Shown here in pieces: positions 46,271 through 55,118 of a stretch of DNA of 64,000 bases (the first letter of the stretch is position 1; every line of letters begins with the position of its first letter). Under the pieces are notes generated by a model, which ran no database searches, had not been told where the DNA came from, and worked only from the letters and a program-made list of their open reading frames with translations. The position numbers were made by a program, and so were the translations under genes. The DNA comes from Myxococcaceae bacterium (lineage in GTDB: Bacteria; Myxococcota; Myxococcia; Myxococcales; Myxococcaceae): contig RPRB01000003.1 in the NCBI GenBank assembly GCA_003818285.1, positions 1-64,000 on the forward strand. The letters run 5' to 3'.

Positions 46271-46858
46271 TTGACCACCGACGAAGGACACAAGCTGCGT
46301 CTCGCGCTTCGTCTCGCGGGCGTGACACAGGCCCGTGCGGCGAAGGTGCTGGACGCGCGGCAGACCCAGCTCTCGGCGTGGATGGCGCTGGGCAAGGGTC
46401 CGAACGACGTGGTGCAACGGCTCGAGGCGGCGTTCGGCTTCGAGACCGACGCCCTGGTCGACACCTGTCCACGGCGGGGCGGGAGCCTGCTGTGCCACCG
46501 CTACAAGCCGCGCGACTCGACGCTGTGCGTGGCCTGCGCGAGGGGGCTGCCGCCGGTGGCCGTGGTGCCGCTGGACGGCGACGGGAGCGTCGACGACCGC
46601 GGGCCGACCTGCGTGAGCTGCGGGAGGTCCGAGGCCGACCAGGTGCGGCTGCGGCTGGCCCGGATGCTGTCGGGCGGCCTCCGGGTGCCCATCGGCTCCG
46701 CCGGGGCGAACGCCGTGTTCATCTGCACCCAGTGCCGGAATGCCCACCGCCACCAGCTCCTGCGCTGCCCGGAGTGTGACGGCTGGATGCGTGGCGGGCG
46801 CGACCGCTGCCACCGCTGCGTGCTGCGGGCCGGGAGCGGGGACGCCAGGCCCCCCTGA
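46271..46858 (+). CDS. N-terminal HTH plus multi-CxxC zinc-ribbon-like protein
   Basis: TTG start MTTDEGHKLRLALRLAGVTQARAAKVLDARQTQLSAWMALGKG..., then CPRRGGSLLC, CVAC, CVSC, CTQC, CPEC, CHRC. Confidence 0.65.
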   Translation: MTTDEGHKLRLALRLAGVTQARAAKVLDARQTQLSAWMALGKGPNDVVQRLEAAFGFETDALVDTCPRRGGSLLCHRYKPRDSTLCVACARGLPPVAVVPLDGDGSVDDRGPTCVSCGRSEADQVRLRLARMLSGGLRVPIGSAGANAVFICTQCRNAHRHQLLRCPECDGWMRGGRDRCHRCVLRAGSGDARPP

Positions 46859-46873
46859 GTCGGGCACGCCGGC

Positions 46874-47245
46874 TCAGCCGTTCCGCGGCGAGTGGAGGGC
46901 CACCGAGTTCCCCTCGGTGTCCCGGAAGACGGCGATGAAGCCGGGATCGCCGATGTCGGTCTTCGGCATGAGCAGGGTGCCGCCGGCGCCGCGGATGCGC
47001 TCGACGCAGCCGTCGAGCTTCCCGGCCGCGTCGAGGTAGATGAGCGTGCCCTCGGAGGAGGGCTTCCGGCGCCCGTCCATGATGAGGGCGCCGCCGGCGT
47101 CGCTCTGCCCCGCCGGGAACATGGCGTGGGGGACGCCGCCGAAGACCTCCCGCTTCAGGCGGACGCCGAGGACGGTCTCGTAGAAGCGGACGGCGCGGTC
47201 CAGGTCCTGGGTGGGGATCTCGAACCAGGTGAGTGCGTTGGCCAT
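46874..47245 (-). CDS. VOC family protein
   Basis: MANALTWFEIPTQDLDRAVRFYETVLGVRLKREVFGGVPHAMFP...DIGDPGFIAVFRDTEGNSVALHS. Confidence 0.9.
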   Translation of the reverse strand: MANALTWFEIPTQDLDRAVRFYETVLGVRLKREVFGGVPHAMFPAGQSDAGGALIMDGRRKPSSEGTLIYLDAAGKLDGCVERIRGAGGTLLMPKTDIGDPGFIAVFRDTEGNSVALHSPRNG

Positions 47246-47343
47246 GGGATTGCTCCGTGTCGGGTGTGCGGTCTCGCGACAATCACGAGTGCGGCCGGGA
47301 AGATGGCTTGCCCCGATGTCAGGTGTCTGTCAGGTTTGTTGGG

Positions 47344-47976
47344 ATGCGCCGGCAGGCAAGGCTGTTCGCACTGGCAGAGCACCTCCGGGCCCGGCGGACG
47401 GGGGTGACGGCGGCCGAGCTGGCGGACCGCTTCGGGGTGACGCTGCGGACGATCTACCGCGACCTCGACGCGCTGCGTGAGGCCGAGCTGCCCATCTCGG
47501 CCGAGCGCGGGCGCGGGGGCGGCTACGCGCTGGACCGGACGTACTCGCTGCCGCCGGTGAACTTCACGGCGCGGGAGGCGGCGCTTCTGTCGGCGCTGGG
47601 TGACTGGGCGATCCGGATGCGGCTGGTGCCGTTCACGCGGACGCTGCAGGGAAGCATCGACAAGGTGCGGGGGGCGCTGGCAGCGTCGGCGCAGCGGGAA
47701 CTGCTGGAGCTGATGCGGGAGCTGACCTTCGTGGGCATCCCAGCGCATCCGGCGGCGCCGGGCGTGCGCGAGGCAGTGGAGGACGCGTGGTTCGAGCGGC
47801 GGGTGACGCGCATTCGCTACCGCGCGTCGGACGGGACGGTGACCGACCGGCGAGTGCGGGTACGGGGGCTCACGATGGAGCGCTCGCTGACGATGGTGCA
47901 CTGCGACGACCTGGAGCGCGGAGAGCGACGGACGCTGCGGCTGGACCGGATCGAGAAGGCGAAGCTCGACGCGTGA
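47344..47976 (+). CDS. HTH/WYL-domain transcriptional regulator (YafY-like)
   Basis: MRRQARLFALAEHLRARRTGVTAAELADRFGVTLRTIYRDLDALREAELPISAERGRGGGYALD; C-terminal ERRVTRIRYRASDGTVTDRRVRVRGL. Confidence 0.9.
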   Translation: MRRQARLFALAEHLRARRTGVTAAELADRFGVTLRTIYRDLDALREAELPISAERGRGGGYALDRTYSLPPVNFTAREAALLSALGDWAIRMRLVPFTRTLQGSIDKVRGALAASAQRELLELMRELTFVGIPAHPAAPGVREAVEDAWFERRVTRIRYRASDGTVTDRRVRVRGLTMERSLTMVHCDDLERGERRTLRLDRIEKAKLDA

Positions 47977-48009
47977 TGGGCGGCGGCCCTTTGCTCGCAA
48001 AGAGCGTGC

Positions 48010-48909
48010 TCAGCGCGCAGGAGGATTGAAGGGCGAGGTCTCGCCGCGCGCCCAGCGGAGGGGAATCGCGCCGGTTCGCTCCACGACCTGCTCGATGGAG
48101 AAGCGCAGGACCCGCTCGGCGCCGGGAATGGTGGCCGCCGCCTCGGGGGACCAGTCGATCTCCAAATTGCCGGTGAGCTGAAGCGTGGAGCCGGTCTCGG
48201 GCTCGAGGAAGAGCAGCCCGGCGGGCGGATGCACGGCGGTGTTGCCGAGGGACTGGAAGAGCCTGTTCCCCGTGTAGTCGCCCCAGACGAGCGTCCGGGG
48301 GCCGGTGACCCGGACGAATCCGGCCGCTCCTCCTCGATGAGAGGCGTCCGCGCCGGCGTCGGGGTGCATCGTCCCGAGGAACAGGGTTTCGGCGCTCTCG
48401 ATCCACCGACGCTGGCGGTCATCGAGGCGATCCGACGTCTGGGGGTCCGCGTGGGAAACGGGCCCGTCCGGAAGCTTCGTGTAGGCGTGGATGTACTTGG
48501 GGCAGTTGCCGAACGCCTCACGAACGTCGATCGAGATCCCCGGTCCGATGGAGCGAACCGTGCCGTTCACGCGATACCGGCGGCGGGCCGCGAAGGAGAT
48601 CACGAGCAGGCCGACGGAGCTCCCGGGGGAGATCGCCGCGGCGATCGGATCGCGGATGTCCGGACCGACCGTCACGTCGAGCTGGATCCCATCTTCGGAA
48701 CTGACCAGGAAACCAGGCTGACCGGTGAGGATGCTGACCCACACCTGTCCGCCCACACCCTCGGCAGCGACCATGGCGAACCGCCGCTTGGCGAGGAAGG
48801 TCTGTGCATCCGGCCGAATCGCCGTCCGGAGCATCTGTCCGACCCGTCGTGCCTCACCGCGCACGCCGGCGCGGTCCTGAACGAGAAGCTCGCCCTCGTG
48901 GAACGTCAC
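48010..48909 (-). CDS. Pyridoxamine 5'-phosphate oxidase-family (FMN-binding split barrel) protein
   Basis: MTFHEGELLVQDRAGVRGEARRVGQMLRTAIRPDAQTFLAKRRFAMVAAEGVGGQVWVSILTGQPGFL...GDYTGNRLFQSLGNTAVHPPAGLLFLEPETGSTLQLTGNLEIDW. Confidence 0.88.
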   Translation of the reverse strand: MTFHEGELLVQDRAGVRGEARRVGQMLRTAIRPDAQTFLAKRRFAMVAAEGVGGQVWVSILTGQPGFLVSSEDGIQLDVTVGPDIRDPIAAAISPGSSVGLLVISFAARRRYRVNGTVRSIGPGISIDVREAFGNCPKYIHAYTKLPDGPVSHADPQTSDRLDDRQRRWIESAETLFLGTMHPDAGADASHRGGAAGFVRVTGPRTLVWGDYTGNRLFQSLGNTAVHPPAGLLFLEPETGSTLQLTGNLEIDWSPEAAATIPGAERVLRFSIEQVVERTGAIPLRWARGETSPFNPPAR

Positions 48910-48965
48910 GCGGGGCTGTAGTGCCCGGGCGCTGGCGGTTCAACCGAATTGCTGTGATCGGCGCT

Positions 48966-50720
48966 TCAGGGGCAGGACTGGATCGGTGTCGCCGGGTTCC
49001 CGGTGTTCCGAAGGTCGTGCTGGTACTTGGGCCAGGGCGAGGAGGGATCAAGTCCCGCGCTGTCGACGATAACGGCGAATAGATTTCCGCTCGTTGAGCC
49101 AACAAACAGGACTCCGGATGCGCTTCCTTGGGGTCCACACCCGATTGTCGGTGACCCCGCGAAGGACTCCCCGCCCCCCAGGAACCCCGACCAGTTGTGC
49201 GTTGATGCGGAAGAGCGCGACTCCAGAGAGCCACCCGCGGTGGCGAAGTACGCCAAGCCGCCCAACCCCGCCACTGGGGTACCGACCAGTGCCTCGCTAA
49301 TCGGTATGCGCGCTGCGGTGCCTAAGCTCAGTGGCGAAGAGTACAGCGCTGGGGACGGTGCGATGCCTCCTCCGAAAAGGTACTCACCCCCAAAGACGAT
49401 CACTCCACCAGGATCCGCTTCAACGCCGCCATCTGGCGAACTTCCCTGAAGCACCCCGGTGTCCTGTTCCAAAGAAAAGACACCGCGCAAGCTCGTCGTT
49501 CCGACCACGGCTGAAGCGAGAAAGGATAACTGAACTGGGGCGTTCCCGACGGGCGAGTAGCCCAGCCCACCGCCCCAAGTCGTGTTGGCGACCCAGTTTC
49601 CGGACAACACCTTGTACGCGCGAACCGCGCCTTCGGCAGTACCTACGAAGGCATCAGAAACTTGAGCGACCACGCTGGATGGGTACGCCTGGGTAATGGT
49701 GACGTCGCTAACGAGGCAGATACCGTCTGCCGCACTCGCCGTCGGACGGATGTTCACCATCTTCGCCCCATTTGCGACTCCGAGGGCGCCTTCGAAAGAC
49801 TGGGGACCGGACTTCACGAGGGCTGGAGTACCGACGATAGGACCACCATAGCCACCGGATGTCGGGCAGACGGAACTGAGCGAGCCGTCTCGGACGTCAA
49901 TCGCGACGAGCCTCCCATTGGCTCCAGCGGTACCGACATACGTGAGCTGCTGACCGCCGTCCGCGGTCCCGAGTGTCGGACTCGCTTTGATAGGCTCGAG
50001 CGCAACCGGGGCCCACTTTTCGGAACCATCGGCAAGCAAGGCGTAGAGGGCCCCGCTCCCGCCATCGCTCGTCCCGAACACGATCGTCCCATCGTCCGCG
50101 ATCGCCGGCGTCGTGTAGATCGGGGCGCCGGCCGCGTACCGCCACTTCCAGCGCGTCACGTTCAGCCCGGCATCCGCTCTTCCGACGTTGTCGCTGAGGT
50201 CAGACCCCGACACCTCCAGCGGCATCACGGCCCTGAACGCCTCGAATGGCAGCGGCGCAAGCTCGACTGTGCCTTCCCGACAGAATGGGTTCGACGCCGC
50301 CGGGTTCGTTGCCCCGCACGAGCCAAGCTGCACCTCCACCGCGGTCCCTGGATTCGCCGCCACGCCATGCACCAGCAGCTTCACCGAGCTCGCATCCACG
50401 TCCGGGTCACTCGAAGTGACGGTCACCACCACGCTCTCATCGCGACGGAATGCGCCCCGGCCCGCATCCGGCGAGCCCGGGTCGAACTCGGTGAGCTTCG
50501 TCGTGTCCTGCCGGGACGGCGGCGGCGTCACCACGATCGAGAACACCGGCGCCGTCTTGTCGTTCGGATTGCCCGCGGCGACGCACGTCTTCGTCCCGGG
50601 GTCGCACGTCCCGCCGTTCTCACAATCCGTGTTCGTGCTGCATGGGCGCGTTGGATCGAAACAGGCTCCGACCAGAAGGAGCGCGGTCAGTATCCCCAGC
50701 GTCGAGATCCCGGTCCGCAT
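48966..50720 (-). CDS. Lipoprotein with N-terminal Cys motif and PQQ-like beta-propeller repeats
   Basis: Lipobox LLLVGACFDP; DCENGGTCDPGTKTCV; repeated IYTTPAIADDGTIVFGT..GALYAL.ADGSEKW, PQQ-like blades. Confidence 0.72.
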   Translation of the reverse strand: MRTGISTLGILTALLLVGACFDPTRPCSTNTDCENGGTCDPGTKTCVAAGNPNDKTAPVFSIVVTPPPSRQDTTKLTEFDPGSPDAGRGAFRRDESVVVTVTSSDPDVDASSVKLLVHGVAANPGTAVEVQLGSCGATNPAASNPFCREGTVELAPLPFEAFRAVMPLEVSGSDLSDNVGRADAGLNVTRWKWRYAAGAPIYTTPAIADDGTIVFGTSDGGSGALYALLADGSEKWAPVALEPIKASPTLGTADGGQQLTYVGTAGANGRLVAIDVRDGSLSSVCPTSGGYGGPIVGTPALVKSGPQSFEGALGVANGAKMVNIRPTASAADGICLVSDVTITQAYPSSVVAQVSDAFVGTAEGAVRAYKVLSGNWVANTTWGGGLGYSPVGNAPVQLSFLASAVVGTTSLRGVFSLEQDTGVLQGSSPDGGVEADPGGVIVFGGEYLFGGGIAPSPALYSSPLSLGTAARIPISEALVGTPVAGLGGLAYFATAGGSLESRSSASTHNWSGFLGGGESFAGSPTIGCGPQGSASGVLFVGSTSGNLFAVIVDSAGLDPSSPWPKYQHDLRNTGNPATPIQSCP

Positions 50721-50729
50721 CGCGCCTCC

Positions 50730-51686
50730 TCAGAATCGTCCCGCCATGACCAGCGCTCCGCCACCCGCCCCGGGCCGGAGCTCGAGCCGCGCGCTTTCCG
50801 GCTTGCTGCCGTCCAGGACCCACAGCGTCACCCCGGTCGCCACCAGCGCCGCGCCCGCGACCAGCGCGACGGTCACCGGGACCGATTTGCTCCGGAGCGA
50901 GTCCTGCGCCGCGGCCGCCTCCGGTGTCGGGGGTCGCTGCCCGGAAGGGTCCAGCGTCTGCTGGTACGCGTCCTCGTCGCTCTTCGCCCCGAAGAAGAGC
51001 GCCGTCCCGACCGCGAGCGCCACCGCGCCCACCCCCACGCAGGCATACGCCGCGATGCGCTGACCGGATGCGCCCCGAGAGACCATTGGCGCCACGGCAG
51101 CCGGCGGAGCCTCGGCGCGCGGCTCGGGAACGGGGGCCGCAACCGGCGACACCACGGCGCCCGCGACCGGAGCGACCACCAGCGGTTGCAGGTCCAGGGT
51201 CTCCACGTGGAGACCTTCGGTCAGGACCTTCTCGATTCCTGGACGGACCATCTCCGGGCGGAGACGGCCTTTCGGTCGAGTGACCTCGAAGTTGGACACG
51301 CTTCGTTCGAGCAGCCCGTCCGAGCGCACCAGCTTGCCCTGAAAGACCATCTGCGGCCGGAAGGGGTAGACGGTGATGTAGAGGGCACGCTGACCGCCAC
51401 AGGAACGCGCGAGATCCGCGAGGCACCGCTCGTCTCCACCGCAGCTCCCGCCCGGCCGCGCGGCCACGAATTTCCGCGCGCATTGCTGACCCACCACGCG
51501 TACGTCTCGACGCGCGAGCTCCGCGTCGAGCTGAGGACCGAAGCGCGCCGCGTCATCGTCGCTGCCACCCACCACCACGAGAGGGTGCGGCACCAGCGCC
51601 GGCGTTGGGCTCTCCGGGGGAGCCGCCAGCGAGGTCAGGGCCGCCAGCAGCGACCCGGATAGCGCTGTCCGCCGCAAGCCGTTCAA
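50730..51686 (-). CDS. Secreted/envelope protein with C-terminal two-TM module
   Basis: N-terminal signal; CGGDERCLADLARSCGGQRALYITVYPF; C-terminal IAAYACVGVGAVALAVGTALFFGAKSDEDAYQQ...VTVALVAGAALVATGVTLWVLDGSK...MAGRF. Confidence 0.65.
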   Translation of the reverse strand: MNGLRRTALSGSLLAALTSLAAPPESPTPALVPHPLVVVGGSDDDAARFGPQLDAELARRDVRVVGQQCARKFVAARPGGSCGGDERCLADLARSCGGQRALYITVYPFRPQMVFQGKLVRSDGLLERSVSNFEVTRPKGRLRPEMVRPGIEKVLTEGLHVETLDLQPLVVAPVAGAVVSPVAAPVPEPRAEAPPAAVAPMVSRGASGQRIAAYACVGVGAVALAVGTALFFGAKSDEDAYQQTLDPSGQRPPTPEAAAAQDSLRSKSVPVTVALVAGAALVATGVTLWVLDGSKPESARLELRPGAGGGALVMAGRF

Positions 51687-51814
51687 GCCCCCCTCCTTCG
51701 GATCGGCCGAGAAAGGTCATAGCATCGCCCAGCGTGGCCCGGCATTTTCGTTGCTTGGGCCTCTGCGAGCTGCATGCCAGGAGCGTGCGGGCGTCGAGGG
51801 CAGAGGGGGGTACG

Positions 51815-53269
51815 GTGGTCTCGATTCGCAGCTGGGTGCTCGGTGTGGTGCTCGCTTCCTCGGGTGCGGTTGCCGCTCCCCGGATGGCGCTGGTCGCTCT
51901 CGGTGAGTGCCGCGACCCCGACTTGCTCCGGTACGCGCGACAGTTCGAGGAGCGGCTGTCGGAGCGGGTCGGGCCGCAGCTCCTTCCCGAGGAGCAGTTC
52001 CAGGCCCGCGTCGGCCGGCCGCCCACCCACACCCTGGACGAGGTTCGGCGGCAGGTCTCCACCGCCGAGAACCTTTTCTACAACGACCGCGTCGCCGACT
52101 CGCTCGCCCTGCTCGACCAGACGCTTGCCGAGCTCGAGCGTCTGCCCCCGGGCCCTGACCGCGCGAAGACCTTCGGAGATGCCCAGCTGATCCGTGGCAT
52201 GGCCCTGAGCGCGCAGCGACGCCGCGACGCTTCGGACGACGCCTTCCGCTCGGTGCTCCGGGTCGACCCGCGGCACGTCATGAGCCCCGACGCGTTCTCA
52301 CCGACCTTTCGCCAGCGGTTCGACAAGCTGCGGGCCGAGCTCGCCCGGGCGCGAAAGGTACGCCTCTCGGTGCAGTCGCAGCCGGCTGGAACGACCGTCT
52401 ATGTCGATGGGTTCGCCCTCGGCCACACTCCGGCCACCCTCGAGCTGGTCCCGGGGACGTATCAGGTCCTCGTCGGGCGACCGGAGGCGTTCTCGTTCCC
52501 TCACGTCGTGCAGCTCCGCGAGGACACCAGCCTCCGGATCGACCTCGCGTTCGAGCAGACCATCCCGCCCTCGCGGGCCGCCTGCCTCCAGCAACCGCGG
52601 GACGGTCGCGAGACTCCACTCGGAAACGCGCTGAAGCTCGCCTTGCTGCTCGAGGTCGACCAGCTGGTGGTCCTGCGGCTGGACCGGCCCGCTGCAGGTC
52701 CCAGCTGGCTCTCCGCGGCGGTGCTCAATGCACAGACCGCCCAGCGGACCCGGGAAGGTGGCATCCAGCTCGGAAACACGCGGAGCGGAGGCGACGATCT
52801 CGGTGAGCTGGCGCGGTTCGTCGTCACCGGTGAGACCGGGGATCGCGTGGTGGCCGTCAATCCATCCACGGGGCAGGCGTCTGTGCTGGCCCTCCCCCCT
52901 CCAGCGGCGGTCGCGCAGAGCCAGAGCGCTTCACCCCGGACCTGGCGCACCCCCACCGGAATCGCCCTGACCGCGACCGGAGCCGTCGCGCTCGGGCTGG
53001 GAGTGGTCTTCCAGCTGAAGGCGAACGACTCCGCCTCCAAGTTCAACCAGGCCTATGCGGGTGGGAGCGCGCCTCTGCCCTCTCAGGTGGGATCGGTGGA
53101 CGGCTACCGCAGCGACGCGCAGACGCAGCAGACCCTGGCCTACGTCGGATATGCCGTCGGAGCGGCCGCGCTCGGAACGGGGCTCTGGCTCTGGCTGACG
53201 GACGCGAAGGCACCGAGTACCACCGTGGTCGCCGGTCCCAGCTCGATCGCGGTGGCGGGGCGCTTCTGA
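51815..53269 (+). CDS. TPR-like/PEGA domain protein with C-terminal two-TM module
   Basis: GTG start; signal VVSIRSWVLGVVLASSGAVAA; PEGA VRLSVQSQPAGTTVYVDGFALGHTPATLELVPGTYQVLVGRP; C-terminal two TM segments and AVAGRF end. Confidence 0.75.
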   Translation: MVSIRSWVLGVVLASSGAVAAPRMALVALGECRDPDLLRYARQFEERLSERVGPQLLPEEQFQARVGRPPTHTLDEVRRQVSTAENLFYNDRVADSLALLDQTLAELERLPPGPDRAKTFGDAQLIRGMALSAQRRRDASDDAFRSVLRVDPRHVMSPDAFSPTFRQRFDKLRAELARARKVRLSVQSQPAGTTVYVDGFALGHTPATLELVPGTYQVLVGRPEAFSFPHVVQLREDTSLRIDLAFEQTIPPSRAACLQQPRDGRETPLGNALKLALLLEVDQLVVLRLDRPAAGPSWLSAAVLNAQTAQRTREGGIQLGNTRSGGDDLGELARFVVTGETGDRVVAVNPSTGQASVLALPPPAAVAQSQSASPRTWRTPTGIALTATGAVALGLGVVFQLKANDSASKFNQAYAGGSAPLPSQVGSVDGYRSDAQTQQTLAYVGYAVGAAALGTGLWLWLTDAKAPSTTVVAGPSSIAVAGRF

Positions 53270-53273
53270 GAGG

Positions 53274-54965
53274 TCAGGGCACGTAGACCCGGACGTCGTT
53301 CGTGGTGCTGTACACCAGCCCCGGCTTCCGTCCGAACATCGCCGGCTGCCAGGCGATGGCCGGGCTGCTGTCCGGGGCGATGGCAAGCACGGTCCACGGC
53401 GAGTCGCAGTCGCTGGCGAGGTCCCGCTCGAGGAGCTCGAGGAGATTGCTCGCGTTCCGGCGCGCCCCGATGACCCGGGCGCCATCGTGCCTGGACGCCA
53501 CGGTGAGCCCTCCGGCGGCGGCCCGCTCGACCGCGGGCGGGCACACGCCTGCATCCGCCCCCGCCTCGCAGCTCCGGCAGGACTCGAGGCGGGTTCCGGT
53601 CCGGGTGTCGAACACGAGCAGGCTGCGGTCCGCCCGGGAAAGCGCGAGCGAGAACCGCGGGTCATCGGCGAGATCGGTCCGGACCGGCGGTTCGACGCGA
53701 ATCTCCTGAGCAGCAGCGCTTCCGCATGCCGCGCGGAACCAGGCCCTGAGCAGGCGGTGCTGACCGTCGGTGGCCACCACCTCCCAGAACTGGTCGGAAC
53801 GGATTGCCAGTCGATCGGGAACGAAACCGACGGTCAGCGAGTACGGACCGCGGGAGTAAGTCCCGGTCGAGCTCACGAGGCCCACGGTGCCGAACGATGC
53901 TGCGGGCTCGGCGCATGACGGACCTGCGGGGATGGCGTACGCGGCGGAAGGAGTGGAGAAGGCGGTTCCGGTGCGCACGTCGAGGCGTTCGGTGGCATCG
54001 CGCTGGAGGACCGCCGCGACCCGGAGCGGAGCGCCACCATCGGCCTGAAACGCCGTCGTCGTCCTCAGCGCCATGAGTGGCGGCGCGGCGACGTCGAGCA
54101 GGGTCAGCTGTGAGAACGTTCCATTCGCGGGATCGAACCAGCCCCACACCACCTTGCTTCCGGTCTCGATGGCGAGGGTGACCACCCCGTCCTCGTCGGA
54201 GGCAGCGTCGAACGAGAGGACGGAGTCCAGCCCGCCGATGGTCCCGGTCTGCGCCGGACGAGCTGCCGTCCAGAAGCGAGCCGTCCCGGGCTCGTTCGAG
54301 TTCCCGAAGGCGTCGACCACCACGCCTCCATCGACGCTGACCTGGTAACCCGTGTCGTGACTCAGCCCGATGAAGACGTAGCGGCGGTGGGCCGAGTCGT
54401 AGGCCCCGGTGGCTCCATCAGGAAGCAGCATTGCGGGGGTCCCCGTGCCGGTGACGGCCTCGCCGAAGTCGATCGTCAGCTGGACGTCCGCCCCGCGCTC
54501 GCCATCGCCGGGCGCGAACCGAGGACGTGGCGCCATGTCGTCCACCCGGAACGGAACCGCGACCCGGCGCTCGCGGTCCTGGCTGTCGCGCGCGACGAGC
54601 ACGAGCTGCACGTCCTCTCCGTCCAGCGCCGGGAGGGGGATGGTGAGGGCAAAGAGGCCTCCATCCACCGGGATCCCTCCCGCGGTGCCCGCGTCGACCA
54701 GCTGGTAGCTCATCCCGACCAGGGTCGAATCGGACCACGTGGCGACTGTTCCCCGCACCTCGAGGGCGGGGTCCTTCACCGCGGCATCGGGCTTCGGGGA
54801 GAGCACGGTGATCTGCGGGCTCAGATCCAGGACACAGAGCTGGGTCGTCGCGTCACAGGTCTGACCGTCAGGGCACGCCGAGCTCGAGCAGTCCGCGCTG
54901 GGGGTGAGCGAGGTGCACGCGGCGCTCGCGACCAGCAGCAACCCTGCGGTCCTCCGTCTGAGCAT
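53274..54965 (-). CDS. Lipoprotein with N-terminal Cys motif and Ig-like region
   Basis: MLRRRTAGLLLVASAACTSLTPSADCSSSACPDGQTCDATTQLCV; LSPQITVLSPKPDAAVKDPALEVRGTVATWSDS Ig-like. Confidence 0.7.
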   Translation of the reverse strand: MLRRRTAGLLLVASAACTSLTPSADCSSSACPDGQTCDATTQLCVLDLSPQITVLSPKPDAAVKDPALEVRGTVATWSDSTLVGMSYQLVDAGTAGGIPVDGGLFALTIPLPALDGEDVQLVLVARDSQDRERRVAVPFRVDDMAPRPRFAPGDGERGADVQLTIDFGEAVTGTGTPAMLLPDGATGAYDSAHRRYVFIGLSHDTGYQVSVDGGVVVDAFGNSNEPGTARFWTAARPAQTGTIGGLDSVLSFDAASDEDGVVTLAIETGSKVVWGWFDPANGTFSQLTLLDVAAPPLMALRTTTAFQADGGAPLRVAAVLQRDATERLDVRTGTAFSTPSAAYAIPAGPSCAEPAASFGTVGLVSSTGTYSRGPYSLTVGFVPDRLAIRSDQFWEVVATDGQHRLLRAWFRAACGSAAAQEIRVEPPVRTDLADDPRFSLALSRADRSLLVFDTRTGTRLESCRSCEAGADAGVCPPAVERAAAGGLTVASRHDGARVIGARRNASNLLELLERDLASDCDSPWTVLAIAPDSSPAIAWQPAMFGRKPGLVYSTTNDVRVYVP

Positions 54966-55118
54966 TCGTCCCCCCGTCCGTCGATGCGGACGGACCGCGT
55001 CATTCTCCCGACGCCATCGCCTCGGCCAGCAGGGGATTGTGCACGCGACGTTCCAGCTTTCGGAGCATTTTCGAGCAGGGCTACGCTTGGCCGGGGGAAT
55101 GCAGAAGGGGGGGCGGGC

